A DNA stretch of 64,000 bases from Ammoniphilus oxalaticus. Its GTDB lineage: Bacteria; Bacillota; Bacilli; Aneurinibacillales; RAOX-1. The translations under genes and the position numbers were made by a program. The stretch covers positions 124,001 to 188,000 of the forward strand of contig NZ_MCHY01000011.1 in NCBI RefSeq assembly GCF_003609605.1. Reading direction: 5' to 3'. Below are positions 51,027 to 60,670 of the stretch, one piece after another. The notes beneath the pieces are model-generated. The model was not told the origin of the DNA, ran no database searches, and worked only from the letters and a program-made list of their open reading frames with translations. How positions within the stretch are numbered: the first letter of the stretch is position 1; every line of letters starts with the position of its first letter.

Positions 51027-51702
51027 AGCCATACTCTCCTCTTTGTTGATCGCGAGCAATTCGACCCGCCTCAATTGCGATGACACGTTTTCGCATCGTA
51101 TTGACGATTTCACGGTTATGCGTCGCCATGACGACCGTCGTCCCTCTGCAATTGATTTCTTCAAAGATCTTCATGATTTCCCACGATGTTTCTGGATCTA
51201 GGTTCCCGGTCGGTTCATCGGCAATAATCGTAATTGGATCGTTAACAAGCGCTCTAGCAATTGCCACGCGCTGTTGCTCTCCGCCCGATAATTCATCTGG
51301 ATAGGCCCGCATCTTATGATTTAATTTTACGAGATCTAGCACTTCCATTACCCGTGATCGAATCACTTTTTTTGGCGCTTCAACAACTTCCATCGCAAAA
51401 GCCACATTTTCATAGACATTCAACGTTGGCAGTAATTTATAGTCCTGAAAGACAACGCCGATACTTCTGCGTAACTTTGGAATCTGCTTTTCTTTTAATT
51501 TTTCAACATTTTTGCCGTCAAGAAAAATTTGGCCCTTCGATGGCCGTTCCTCGCGGTACATCAGTTTGATAAATGTAGATTTACCAGCCCCGCTCGGTCC
51601 AACGACATAAACGAATTCACTCTTTTCAATTTTTATATTGATCTCTTTCAGGGCATCCGTTCCGTTGGGATACGATTTCCAAACGTCAACCATTTCAATC
51701 AT
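51016..51702 (-). CDS. ftsE: Cell-division ATP-binding protein FtsE
   Basis: A 228-residue ABC ATPase: Walker A GPSGAGKST, signature LSGGEQQRVAIARAL, Walker B IIADEPTGNLDP and H-loop ATHN. With FtsX it drives cell-wall hydrolase activity at the membrane. The ATG at 51702 follows GAGGTGG; the open frame extends 58 codons upstream but the extension is not family-like. Confidence 0.96.
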   Translation of the reverse strand: MIEMVDVWKSYPNGTDALKEINIKIEKSEFVYVVGPSGAGKSTFIKLMYREERPSKGQIFLDGKNVEKLKEKQIPKLRRSIGVVFQDYKLLPTLNVYENVAFAMEVVEAPKKVIRSRVMEVLDLVKLNHKMRAYPDELSGGEQQRVAIARALVNDPITIIADEPTGNLDPETSWEIMKIFEEINCRGTTVVMATHNREIVNTMRKRVIAIEAGRIARDQQRGEYGYEI

Positions 51703-51844
51703 TGCTTTTATTCCACCTCTTTCAATCTCAACAACGGAGGAAAGAATCCTCGAAAGAACTCTATCTTTTTGTTCGACAACTTCGCAACAGATTCCTCCAT
51801 TATTTCCAGGGAAATGACAAAGTTTTCGTTTTCGACCTTTTTCC

Positions 51845-51853
51845 ATTATAACA
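51845..51853 (-). promoter_or_regulatory. Extended -10 promoter for ftsEX
   Basis: TGTTATAAT on the minus strand (extended -10, TGnTATAAT) about 140 bases before ftsE, without a well-placed -35. Confidence 0.45.
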
Positions 51854-51936
51854 CCGCTGTCAAATGATTCTCGCATATTTCTTAAAGACTTTCATATATA
51901 TGATCTTGCATGACCGGGAGAGGAGAGGAATCAAAT

Positions 51937-53196
51937 TTGGGTGAGAAGAAAAGGTTTGTCCGATTAGGTAGTTTATGTCTGATTTTAGCGATTGCATTGG
52001 GGGGTCTCTATGCGTATGGGAAACAAACGACGATTCCAATCGGCTACTTTTTTCACGATTGGCACATCGGAACGCTGTCGCCTGAGCAACTCAAACAGCA
52101 ATATCCAAAGCGAATCGCCGCTTTACAACAAAAAAAGATCTATTTCCAGCTCTTAGAAGACTCGGAAATAAAAGAAGTCAGCTTTACATTTAAAGAACTA
52201 GGCATTCCCTTCAACGAACAGCAAGTACTCAATGATATATTAGCCTACTCCAAGCAAGAAAAACTGTACAAAAGAATCTTCGATCGCATGCGCGGTCCCG
52301 ACAGTAAGCCTTTTTACCTCGCGCCCCAATGGAATGAACAAAAATTACATAACGCGCTCAGCTCCGAGTGGGCCGATGTATTTGCGCGCGAACCAAGTAA
52401 CGCGGAACGTGTCTTCGACGAACAGGATCAGATCAGTTACAAATCGGAACAGTCCGTATTTCGACCGAATATCAGTAATCTCGTAATCAAACTCGGGAAA
52501 TTGGAAGGCGAGCGACTGTGGAGTGAAGAAAAACTAGCCATCGTCCTACCGATGGAAAAGCTAAAGCCAGCAATTACGGTGGAGGATTTAAAAAGCGAAG
52601 GAATCGATCGTAAGATTTCTGAATTTTCAACCCATTATTCTAAGAGTTCAAGCGGTAGGATTCATAATGTGGAAAAGACCGCAATGATCTTAAACGATAA
52701 AATGCTAGAACCAGGGGAAGTATTCAGCTATAAGGAGATTGTTGACGCCACGGAAACCGTCCATGGTTATCGCGCGGCTCCTGTTATTATGGATGGTGAA
52801 TTACGCCCAGGAATTGGCGGCGGGGTTTGCCAAGTGTCGACCACACTCTACAATGCAGCCCTCCTCTCAGACTTGGAAATCGTCGAACGCCGCAACCATT
52901 CGTTACCGATCGGCTATGCCCCTTTAGGACGTGACGCCACGTTTACAAATGATGGAGGAATTGATTTTCGCTTTAAGAATACGACAAAAAACAACCTGCT
53001 CATTCGCGCCGAAACAAAAAATGGGAAATTGACCGTCAAAATTTTCGGAAAGGATTCTGATGATGATAAACAAATTGAAATTTTTACGGAAAGAAGGTCC
53101 AGTCATAGCGTCAATGTATATAAACGCGTGATCGTAAACGGAGAGGTCGTCAATCAAGAGTTAATTTCCAGCGACACGTATCGATCACCAAAATAA
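51937..53196 (+). CDS. VanW-family protein
   Basis: About 419 residues: an N-terminal membrane anchor (LGSLCLILAIALGGLYAYG), a putative peptidoglycan-binding region in the middle, and the VanW domain (STHYSKSSSGRIHNVEKTA, then LRPGIGGGVCQVSTTLYNAAL). VanW proteins occur in vancomycin clusters and widely in spore formers (YoaR of B. subtilis), with no settled biochemical role. I prefer the TTG at 51937, seven bases after AGAGGAGAGGA; an in-frame ATG at 51910 lacks an SD. It is divergent from ftsEX. Confidence 0.85.
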   Translation: MGEKKRFVRLGSLCLILAIALGGLYAYGKQTTIPIGYFFHDWHIGTLSPEQLKQQYPKRIAALQQKKIYFQLLEDSEIKEVSFTFKELGIPFNEQQVLNDILAYSKQEKLYKRIFDRMRGPDSKPFYLAPQWNEQKLHNALSSEWADVFAREPSNAERVFDEQDQISYKSEQSVFRPNISNLVIKLGKLEGERLWSEEKLAIVLPMEKLKPAITVEDLKSEGIDRKISEFSTHYSKSSSGRIHNVEKTAMILNDKMLEPGEVFSYKEIVDATETVHGYRAAPVIMDGELRPGIGGGVCQVSTTLYNAALLSDLEIVERRNHSLPIGYAPLGRDATFTNDGGIDFRFKNTTKNNLLIRAETKNGKLTVKIFGKDSDDDKQIEIFTERRSSHSVNVYKRVIVNGEVVNQELISSDTYRSPK

Positions 53197-53208
53197 TAAT
53201 AAAATAAA

Positions 53209-53246
53209 AGGGAGTTAGCCCGATTAGGCCAACTCCTGTTTTTTTC
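53209..53246 (+). terminator. Terminator after the VanW gene
   Basis: GGAGTTAGCC/GGCCAACTCC (one mismatch), six-base loop, then GTTTTTTT. Confidence 0.8.
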
Positions 53247-53251
53247 ATGTC

Positions 53252-53464
53252 TTAACAAGCTTGTTTATTTTTCATTTGTTCGTACGCATTCAATTTTTGA
53301 TCCAGCTGTTGACTGATCTCAACAATGCTTGGATTAGATAAATTACCCACCTCTAGACTCATCTCGTTCAACCGGGAGCGAAGGCGACAGATCTCTTCTA
53401 ACAATGCATCCAATCCTAGTTTGACTGATGAACGGTGGGTTGAGTCTGCTAAGGACACGGACAC
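53252..53464 (-). CDS. Spo0E-like aspartyl-phosphate phosphatase
   Basis: A 70-residue protein of two helices: LLEEICRLRSRLNEM, then IVEISQQLDQKLNAYEQ with the Spo0E signature SQxLD at 51-55. Family members (Spo0E, YisI, YnzD) dephosphorylate Spo0A-P and delay sporulation. GTG codons at 53464 or 53458 follow AGGGGGA. It stands alone between two terminators. It implies a sporulation phosphorelay. Confidence 0.82.
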   Translation of the reverse strand: MSVSLADSTHRSSVKLGLDALLEEICRLRSRLNEMSLEVGNLSNPSIVEISQQLDQKLNAYEQMKNKQAC

Positions 53465-53697
53465 TTCCCCCTAACCTATAAGATGTGAATCATTTTTGTT
53501 GATTTGGTTAATACTTCCTAAACCTTTATATGTGTATTCTACACTCACTTTAAAATTCCTTCTATATCTAGACATTTTTTTAAAAAAATTAACTATCCAT
53601 ATTGTATGCTCTACACCCTTTTTTTATCAAGCCTTTTTTCAAGACTGTTATACAGTTCTTTCCACACTCACGCCTAGGTCTTGTTGTCTATCTTGCC

Positions 53698-53746
53698 TAA
53701 AAAACAAACAGGTAAAGGAAAACGAATCGTTTCCCTTTACCTGTTT
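53698..53746 (-). terminator. argH terminator
   Basis: A stem of nearly 20 bp with AAACAGGTAAAGG/CCTTTACCTGTTT outer arms, followed by TTTGTTTTTT on the minus strand. Confidence 0.88.
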
Positions 53747-53753
53747 ATCCATT

Positions 53754-55178
53754 TTACAGTTGGACCTCTATTTTTTTACGATGGTTTGCGGTCCATTCAT
53801 CCGTTGTTTGTTTCAATTGTTCCATATAAGCGAGTTGCTTCTCGACTTGTCTTTGCGCCGTTCCGCCAAGCGCGTCTCGCGCGTTGACAACGTTCATTAC
53901 ATCTAACGTTTGGTAAATATCGTCTTCGAACAAATCAGAGAACTGTCGGTATTCATCCATCGTTAAATCAAGCAAATATTTGTTCTGTTGAATACAGTAC
54001 AGCACCGTTTTCCCAACGACCTCGTGCGCTTGTCGAAAAGGCAATCCTTTGTTTACTAAGTAATCCGCTAAGTCCGTCGCATTAGAAAAGTCTTGTTGAG
54101 CGGCCTGTCGCATCTTTTCCTTACCGACTTTCATCGTCGCAATCATCGGGATAAATAACGACAACGCGCCATGAATCGTTTCAAGCGTATCGAACATTCC
54201 CTCTTTATCTTCCTGCATATCTTTGTTATACGCTAACGGTAAGCCCTTCAACACCGTTAACATCCCCACTAGATTCCCGTAAACTCGTCCTGTTTTTCCA
54301 CGCACGAGCTCGGCCACATCAGGGTTCTTCTTTTGCGGCATAATACTGCTGCCCGTACAAAAAGCATCATCGAGTTCAACAAACGAAAATTCATCACTCG
54401 ACCAGAGCACGAGTTCCTCGCATAATCGAGACAGATGTGTCATCAACAAGGAAGCCGCGCTTAAAAATTCAACGATGAAATCCCGATCACTAACAGCATC
54501 CAAGCTATTCATATAAATCGAGTCAAACTTCAACAATTCCGCGGTATATTCTCGATCGATCGGAAATGTCGTGCCCGCTAACGCGCCCGCTCCTAATGGC
54601 AACACATTGATTCGTTTCCAACTATCCATTAATCGTTCAGCGTCACGTTGCAACATCGCCACATAAGCGAGCAAATGATGGGCAAACAAAATCGGCTGGG
54701 CTCGCTGTAAATGCGTGTAGCCCGGTATAATCGTATCGATATTTTCCTTCGCTTGGCCAATCAACGATTGTTGCAGCTTCGAAATTAATTCCACAAGCTC
54801 GATCGTCTGCTCGCGCAAATAAAGATGCATGTCTGTCGCAACCTGATCGTTTCGACTACGACCCGTATGTAATTTACCGCCAACAGGTCCGATTTCGTCG
54901 ATGAGCATTTTCTCGATATTCATATGAATATCTTCATTGGCAATCGTAAATTCAGCTTCGCCTTGTTCAATTTTCGCCGCAACTTTTTTTAAGCCTTGTT
55001 TGATTGTTTCGACATCCTCCGCTGGAAGGATGCCGCATTTCCCCAACATCGTCACATGGGCTAAGCTGCCTGTAATATCTTCTTTCCATAATTGCTGATC
55101 AAATTGAATCGATGCCGTGTATTCTTCGACTAATTGATCGGTCGCTTTCGTAAATCTTCCGCCCCACAGTTTACTCAT
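53754..55178 (-). CDS. argH: Argininosuccinate lyase
   Basis: A 474-residue fumarase-superfamily enzyme splitting argininosuccinate into arginine and fumarate. Signature loop [16 protein letters not shown] and the catalytic [10 protein letters not shown] region are present. Its start overlaps argG by eight bases, so argGH are coupled. Confidence 0.97.
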   Translation of the reverse strand: MSKLWGGRFTKATDQLVEEYTASIQFDQQLWKEDITGSLAHVTMLGKCGILPAEDVETIKQGLKKVAAKIEQGEAEFTIANEDIHMNIEKMLIDEIGPVGGKLHTGRSRNDQVATDMHLYLREQTIELVELISKLQQSLIGQAKENIDTIIPGYTHLQRAQPILFAHHLLAYVAMLQRDAERLMDSWKRINVLPLGAGALAGTTFPIDREYTAELLKFDSIYMNSLDAVSDRDFIVEFLSAASLLMTHLSRLCEELVLWSSDEFSFVELDDAFCTGSSIMPQKKNPDVAELVRGKTGRVYGNLVGMLTVLKGLPLAYNKDMQEDKEGMFDTLETIHGALSLFIPMIATMKVGKEKMRQAAQQDFSNATDLADYLVNKGLPFRQAHEVVGKTVLYCIQQNKYLLDLTMDEYRQFSDLFEDDIYQTLDVMNVVNARDALGGTAQRQVEKQLAYMEQLKQTTDEWTANHRKKIEVQL

Positions 55179-56430
55179 TGCTCAAAATCGCTTCTTTCTT
55201 ATCGATAATCACCGCTTGCGGTTCATACCCTAAATGCTTGCGGTTCACTTGCGAATACACTTGTGTCGGCATGCCGTATAGTTCAATGAAGCCAAGCGCC
55301 GACTGATGGTCAAATGTATCTCCTTCTCCATAGGTCGCTAAGTTCATATCATATAATGAATGCGGTGATTTACGTCCGACAACTATCGCGTGTCCTTTAA
55401 ACAACTTGACGCGAATTGTTCCCGTCACAAATCTTTGTGTTTCCTCGACAAACGCCTTCAATGCGTCCATGACTGGCGAAAACCAAAGCCCTTCGTAAAT
55501 CACGTTCGTTATCTTTTGCTCGATAATCGGCTTAAATTGAGCTAACTCGCGTGGTTGCGTCATGAATTCTAATTCACGGTGAGCTAAAATAAGCGTGATC
55601 GCTCCTGGGCACTCATACACTTCACGAGACTTAATTCCAACCAAACGGTTCTCAACATGATCGATTCGTCCGATCCCATGTTTCCCCGCAATTTTATTTA
55701 ATTCAAGGATCAGTTCGCTTAACAGCATTTTCTTACCGTTGATAGCCACTGGCTTCCCTTGTATAAACTCGAGTTCAATTTCTTCCGGCGTATCAGGCGC
55801 GTCCTTTATATCAACAGTTAGATCATACGCTCCCGCAGGCGGTTCAGCCCAAGGGTCTTCCAAAACGCCGCACTCACACGCGCGTCCCCAAAGATTTTCG
55901 TCCACGCTGTACGGGTTGTCTAGATCAATCGGGATTGGAATGCCGTGTTTTTCCGCGTAAGCAATTTCTTCGTCACGCGTCATGCCCCACTCACGAACGG
56001 GCGCCACTACTTTTAAGTTAGGATCCAATGCGGCGAACGAGACATCAAAACGAACTTGGTCGTTGCCTTTTCCCGTGCATCCATGAGCAACCGCAACCGC
56101 CCCTTCTTCTTTCGCGATATCCACTAAAATCTTAGCAATTAGCGGACGAGACAACGCGGATACAACAGGGTATTTCCCTTCATACATCGCGTTTGCCTTT
56201 AGCGCGGGCAACACGAACTCTTCAGCGAATAGTTCTTTGGCGTCAACAATGTAAGATTTGATCGCCCCAACTTGAATCGCTTTGTCTCGCACAAAATCAA
56301 GATCGCTTCCTTCTCCAACATCTAACCCGACAGCAATGACATCGTATTTGTAATTATCTTGCAACCATTTGATGGCAACCGATGTATCCAACCCTCCAGA
56401 GTATGCTAACACAACTTTTTCACGCGCCAT
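55171..56430 (-). CDS. argG: Argininosuccinate synthase
   Basis: A 419-residue ATP-dependent ligase joining citrulline and aspartate. The N-type ATP pyrophosphatase P-loop [15 protein letters not shown] is at the N-terminus, with [12 protein letters not shown] near 117-128. Preceded by a promoter containing ARG-box-like sequences. SD AAGAGGGG. Confidence 0.97.
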   Translation of the reverse strand: MAREKVVLAYSGGLDTSVAIKWLQDNYKYDVIAVGLDVGEGSDLDFVRDKAIQVGAIKSYIVDAKELFAEEFVLPALKANAMYEGKYPVVSALSRPLIAKILVDIAKEEGAVAVAHGCTGKGNDQVRFDVSFAALDPNLKVVAPVREWGMTRDEEIAYAEKHGIPIPIDLDNPYSVDENLWGRACECGVLEDPWAEPPAGAYDLTVDIKDAPDTPEEIELEFIQGKPVAINGKKMLLSELILELNKIAGKHGIGRIDHVENRLVGIKSREVYECPGAITLILAHRELEFMTQPRELAQFKPIIEQKITNVIYEGLWFSPVMDALKAFVEETQRFVTGTIRVKLFKGHAIVVGRKSPHSLYDMNLATYGEGDTFDHQSALGFIELYGMPTQVYSQVNRKHLGYEPQAVIIDKKEAILSNE

Positions 56431-56508
56431 ACTAATTCCCCTCTTCCTTCTATATCAAATAAATATTAAAATTCAAAATGAAAGTATATTTCGTAGCTTC
56501 TGTGTAAC

Positions 56509-56537
56509 ATTATGCATCATATGTAATAAAAATTCAA
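56509..56537 (-). promoter_or_regulatory. argG promoter with ARG-box-like sequence
   Basis: TTGAAT (56532-56537), 17 bases, CATAAT (56509-56514). The -35 is embedded in TTGAATTTTTATTACA (56522-56537), close to the ArgR/AhrC half-palindrome consensus. A second AT-rich TTGAAT motif lies near 56462-56478, between promoter and gene. Confidence 0.6.
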
Positions 56538-56586
56538 CCGTTATTTTAGATAAATTCAAAAAAAAATTTGACTCGCAAAAAAAACA

Positions 56587-56627
56587 ATAAAAAGGTGATG
56601 CCACGATCGTCTCATGGTATCACCTTT
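56587..56627 (-). terminator. Terminator after RNase P RNA
   Basis: AAAAGGTGAT(A)CCA/TGG(C)ATCACCTTTT stem with a T run on the minus strand, between rnpB and argG. Confidence 0.82.
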
Positions 56628-56639
56628 TACTATTCATAA

Positions 56640-57084
56640 GATGGCGATAAGGAATGCTGTAAGCCAGGTTCTGTTCTTCCGTACTGATCGCGGCAGCCAG
56701 CCTCGTACGAGAAGTTGCAGTCATTTAACTATCGATCGCAAAATCGATCCGTCCCTTTGGTTCATTTCCCGCAGGACGGCGCCCCTACCTATATTTGGGT
56801 TGCTCACTCACGGGGTTTACCTCGTTCCACTCTGGTTCGTTTCCGAACAGATTCGTCACTGTGGCACTTTCAGAGTAATATAACCATAGCGAAACGCCTT
56901 AGGTTAGTTCCTCGCCGTCAACCAAGCGTTACACTCAGCTGCCCTACCTTGCGATAGGCGTGATCACTCCGGGCATCTCAGCAGGGATCATCGTTTTAAA
57001 AAGCAACGATCCACTTCCGGGTGAGCCTGGACTTTCCTCTACTTACTTAACAGTAAGCAGCGACTACACACATTCCTTACTTCT
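56640..57084 (-). ncRNA. rnpB: RNase P RNA, type B
   Basis: Catalytic RNA of RNase P, about 440 nt, processing tRNA and tmRNA 5' ends. It has the P4 5' strand GAGGAAAGTCCAGGCTC, GAAAGTGCCACAGTGACGAA, GTGGAACGAGGTAAACCCC and, at the 3' side, CAGAACCTGGCTTACAG. Ends pair as P1 (GTAAGGAATG with CATTCCTTAT). The layout matches the Bacillus type B RNA. End positions are approximate. It has its own promoter and terminator. Confidence 0.95.
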
Positions 57085-57090
57085 GTTCTT

Positions 57091-57119
57091 ATTTTAATGT
57101 GAATGACGCTGACAATCAA
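57091..57119 (-). promoter_or_regulatory. rnpB promoter
   Basis: TTGATT (57114-57119), 17 bases, TAAAAT (57091-57096), with a predicted start near 57084. Confidence 0.7.
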
Positions 57120-57178
57120 GTCTGGCGACATGTATAAACTTATCATGGCCCGCAGTGAAAAGCAATCGGTAGTTTTTG

Positions 57179-59560
57179 TTAATCAGATGGCTTAACGTCG
57201 CCCTTTCGTTCCAACGCTTTTAAGCGTTCGAACATTTGGTTCAATCGTTGTTCCACACGGGCAAAAATCGTTTCCGCCGATTCTCCCGTCAACATTTCAA
57301 TGCCTTGTTCGATCGTCTCCACTGACCAAACATGAAATTGACCGCGTTCAATCGCTTCAGCAACATCCGCTTTTAACCCCAGATTTTTAACATTTTGATG
57401 CGGAATGATGACACCTTGCTCGCCTGTTAAGCCTTTCGCTGCGCAAACGTAGAAAAACCCTTCGATTTTTTCATTAACGCCGCCAATTGGTTGAATTTCT
57501 CCTTTTTGATTAACAGAACCTGTAACCGCAATGCCTTGTTTGATCCCCGTTTGACTCAACGAAGAAAGCAGCGCGTACAATTCTGTGCTTGAGGCGCTGT
57601 CACCGTCGATCATACTGTACGTTTGTTCAAAGGTCACACTTGCCGAAATCGGCAGCGGTCGTTCTTGAGCAAACTTTCCATTGAGGTAGCCACTTAGAAT
57701 TAGCAGCCCTTTGTCGTGCAATTGACCGCTTAATGATGTTTCTCGTTCGATGTTGAGGATCCCTTTGCGCCCCAAATACGTTTGAGCGGTAATCCGATGC
57801 GGCTGACCAAACATGTAATCGCCTGTTTGCAACACAGCTAAGCCATTAATTTGCCCGACAACTTCACCTTCCGTATCAACCATCAACGTACCGTCAGCGA
57901 TCATTTCTCGAATTCGTTCCGCAATCCGACTGGAGCGGTATTCTTGTTCATCCAACGCTTGCCGCAGATGAGCCTCCTCCACAACCAGCGCTTCCGCTTG
58001 TTCCGCCCAAAAACTAGATTCTACTATAATTTTGGTAATATCATGAAAACGGGTCGATAGTTTGCGCTGATCGCCAGCTAATCGCGAGCTGTAATTCATC
58101 AAACTCGCTAAGGCGCCGCGGTGAAACGGAAGCAAGCCCGACTCTTCCGTATAGCGTTTCACAAAAGAGGCAAAATCCTGAATGTGCTCAGCCGATTTTT
58201 CCATATCCGTATCGAATTCAACTTTGACTTTAAAAATTTTATGGAAGTCTTCATCCCATTGCGCCAGTAAATGATACAAATGCGCGCTGCCAATCATGAC
58301 CACTTTTACATCAAGCGGAATTTCCTCCGGCTTAATGCCCGCTGTAGAAACGAGGGCTTGTTCTTCCAACACATTTTCAATGCGGATTTGTCTTGTCTTT
58401 AACGTGCGCTTGAGCATGATCCATGATAATGGGTTCGCCAACAGTTCTGCCGCTTGCACGATTAAGTATCCACCGTTACTCGTATGTAGAGCGCCTGGTT
58501 TAATCATCGTAAAATCCGTTGACATCGATCCAAATGAACCACGATATTCCACTTTTCCGAATAAATTATGGTAACTTGGATTCGTCTCGAACACGACGGG
58601 GGCGCCTGTTAATTTACTGCGATCAACGAACACATTAACCTGATATCGGGTCGATCGAACCTTGCTTTCCACAAATGGAAACAAAAAGTTTTCTTCTGAA
58701 CCGTCGCTACCCTGGAAAAGCCGATAATTTTCACTCACATCGTCATGCATTTTTGTTAAATAAGTCAACACTTTTTCATTGTCCGCGTATAAATCCAACA
58801 ATGCCGCAAATAAATCGTTCACCGCTTCTCGCGCCATCTTCTTTTTAAGTTTATCGTACTCTTCCTCTAGTTGACGTTCCACCAATTCAATGCGACGCGC
58901 GGCCTCTGTTACTTCCGCCTCAACTTCCTTGCCTTTTTGATTCAATTCATCCTGTTCAGCTTCAGGCATCGCTTTAAATTCTTCTTTGCTAATCGGACGA
59001 CCGAATCGCAATGGTACTGTCAAATAACCTTGCTGTGTTTTTTCAACCCCAAAGTTTTGATCCTTCGCATACTGCTCAAGCTGCTTCCAAATCTCCTCTG
59101 CTTGATCGTTAAATGTTTTATGTACACTTTTCCGCTTTTTCTCGAACTCTTCACTGGCAAAAGCCGCGCGCGCATTCCGTTCAATATCTTTGATCAATGT
59201 CTCGATCGTCTGTTTAAATTGCGCCGCCTGTCCAGCAGGAAACGAAATGGCCAGCGGATGGTCCGGTGATTCAAAATTGTAAACATAACACCAATCATTA
59301 GGCGCTTGTCCATCTTCAGCCATCTCGGTTACTTTGGCCAACGCATACGCGCTCTTGCCAGAACCAGATGGACCGACCAAAAATAAGTTGTATCCGGGCT
59401 GTTTTACTTTTAAGCCAAACTCACTCGCCCGCTCCGCCCGTTTTTGACCAAAAACAACGTCTGACAAAGACTCAATCTCATTTGTCGTTTCAAACGGAAA
59501 GTCGTCAGCTTTAATATCGCCGCGCAGTTGAGCGGCAGGGACTTGACGTGATTGTTTCAA
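57179..59560 (-). CDS. Lon-type AAA+ protease (COG1067 group)
   Basis: A 793-residue ATP-dependent protease: AAA+ module with Walker A GPSGSGKS at 63-70 interrupted by a long coiled-coil insert (about 115-260), and a C-terminal S16 Lon peptidase domain with the Ser655/Lys698 dyad (MIDGDSASST; GGVNEKIEG). It has no LonA N-terminal domain, so it belongs to the LonB/AAA_32 type rather than housekeeping LonA. Substrates unknown. TTG start after AAAGGAGGGG. It lies between the argCBDF cluster and rnpB, with no evident link to either. Confidence 0.88.
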   Translation of the reverse strand: MKQSRQVPAAQLRGDIKADDFPFETTNEIESLSDVVFGQKRAERASEFGLKVKQPGYNLFLVGPSGSGKSAYALAKVTEMAEDGQAPNDWCYVYNFESPDHPLAISFPAGQAAQFKQTIETLIKDIERNARAAFASEEFEKKRKSVHKTFNDQAEEIWKQLEQYAKDQNFGVEKTQQGYLTVPLRFGRPISKEEFKAMPEAEQDELNQKGKEVEAEVTEAARRIELVERQLEEEYDKLKKKMAREAVNDLFAALLDLYADNEKVLTYLTKMHDDVSENYRLFQGSDGSEENFLFPFVESKVRSTRYQVNVFVDRSKLTGAPVVFETNPSYHNLFGKVEYRGSFGSMSTDFTMIKPGALHTSNGGYLIVQAAELLANPLSWIMLKRTLKTRQIRIENVLEEQALVSTAGIKPEEIPLDVKVVMIGSAHLYHLLAQWDEDFHKIFKVKVEFDTDMEKSAEHIQDFASFVKRYTEESGLLPFHRGALASLMNYSSRLAGDQRKLSTRFHDITKIIVESSFWAEQAEALVVEEAHLRQALDEQEYRSSRIAERIREMIADGTLMVDTEGEVVGQINGLAVLQTGDYMFGQPHRITAQTYLGRKGILNIERETSLSGQLHDKGLLILSGYLNGKFAQERPLPISASVTFEQTYSMIDGDSASSTELYALLSSLSQTGIKQGIAVTGSVNQKGEIQPIGGVNEKIEGFFYVCAAKGLTGEQGVIIPHQNVKNLGLKADVAEAIERGQFHVWSVETIEQGIEMLTGESAETIFARVEQRLNQMFERLKALERKGDVKPSD

Positions 59561-59612
59561 TCCGTCACCCCTCCTTTCTCTCTCTATTATACGACAGCGG
59601 GACAGCCTTCGT

Positions 59613-59665
59613 AAAAAAAAGTCTGTCCCGCAAGGAATCGCTTCGATTCACTCCCAAAACAGACT
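59613..59665 (-). terminator. Terminator after argF with alternative pairing
   Basis: Outer stem AGTCTGT/ACAGACT (59659-59665 with 59620-59626) encloses an inner GAATCG/CGATTC hairpin and is followed by T8 on the minus strand. Its 3' arm overlaps a second perfect inverted repeat, GCGGGACAG/CTGTCCCGC (59597-59605 with 59623-59631), so the two structures exclude each other. Confidence 0.75.
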
Positions 59666-59686
59666 AATTCACTTCTATATTTTAAG

Positions 59687-60646
59687 CTATGACATAATTG
59701 CCGCCATAATCGCCTTTTGAGCATGTAAACGGTTTTCCGCTTCATCGAATATGACCGAGTTCGCTCCGTCAATGACCTCTGCCGACACCTCTTCACCGCG
59801 GTGGGCGGGTAAACAATGCATGAAGATGTAGTCCGCGTTCGCACGTTCGACTAATGAACCATTCACCTGATAATTGGCAAAAGCTTTCTCCCTTTTTTCC
59901 TGCTCCTCTTCTTGCCCCATACTCGCCCATACATCTGTATAGATGACATCGGCCTGTGTTGCCGCTTCAATCGGATTATCCGTGATCAACACGTTGCTGC
60001 CGCTCTCTTTAGCAAATTCCTTGGCCATGGACACGATCGCTTCATCGGGCATATAACCTTGCGGCGAGGCCACGGCAATGTCCATGCCCATTTTTGCCGC
60101 TCCGATCAGCAATGAATGGGCCATATTGTTCCCATCACCAACGTAGGCAAATTTTAATCCTTCCAACTTTCCTTTATGTTCGATAATCGTTTGGAAATCA
60201 GCCATAATTTGACACGGATGAAACTCATCTGTCAAACCATTGATCACTGGAATCGACGCATATTTCGCCAACTCCTCGACGATCTCATGTCCGAACGTGC
60301 GGATCATGATTCCGTCCACATAGCGGGACAACACTTGAGCGGTGTCAGAGATCGGTTCACCCCGACCAATCTGCAAATCTTTTGAACTAAAAAACATCCC
60401 CTGACCGCCAAGTTGATAAATCCCAACTTCAAACGAAACCCGTGTACGGGTGGAAGCCTTCTCAAAGATCATTCCCAACGCTTTTCCTTTTAGAGGTTGA
60501 TAGGACCCTCCCGCCTTTTGCAATTTCTTCAATTCCGCCGCAAGCGCCAATAGATCGGTTAGTTCTTGCTTTGTAAAATCGGCGAGACGCAAAAAATCTC
60601 GTCCCGTTAAATTCAACCGTTTGTGTAAAAGTTCAATCGTTGTCAT
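59687..60646 (-). CDS. argF: Ornithine carbamoyltransferase
   Basis: A 319-residue enzyme making citrulline from ornithine and carbamoyl phosphate. Carbamoyl-phosphate loop STRTRVSFEVG, DEFHPCQIMADF, and the ornithine-binding FMHCLPAHRGEEV are present. Last gene of argC-argB-argD-argF. An anabolic role is supported by context; no arcA or arcC is nearby. Confidence 0.97.
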   Translation of the reverse strand: MTTIELLHKRLNLTGRDFLRLADFTKQELTDLLALAAELKKLQKAGGSYQPLKGKALGMIFEKASTRTRVSFEVGIYQLGGQGMFFSSKDLQIGRGEPISDTAQVLSRYVDGIMIRTFGHEIVEELAKYASIPVINGLTDEFHPCQIMADFQTIIEHKGKLEGLKFAYVGDGNNMAHSLLIGAAKMGMDIAVASPQGYMPDEAIVSMAKEFAKESGSNVLITDNPIEAATQADVIYTDVWASMGQEEEQEKREKAFANYQVNGSLVERANADYIFMHCLPAHRGEEVSAEVIDGANSVIFDEAENRLHAQKAIMAAIMS

Positions 60647-60670
60647 CTCGTCACTCTCTTTCTTTGATCG

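Noticed and set aside
53496-53906. Plus-strand open frame across the argH terminator and the end of argH
   Set aside because: It has no SD, runs through a strong terminator stem and is antisense to the well-supported argH.
56640-56960. Plus-strand open frames across the RNase P RNA
   Set aside because: They are chance frames opposite a structured RNA with clear type B motifs and its own promoter.
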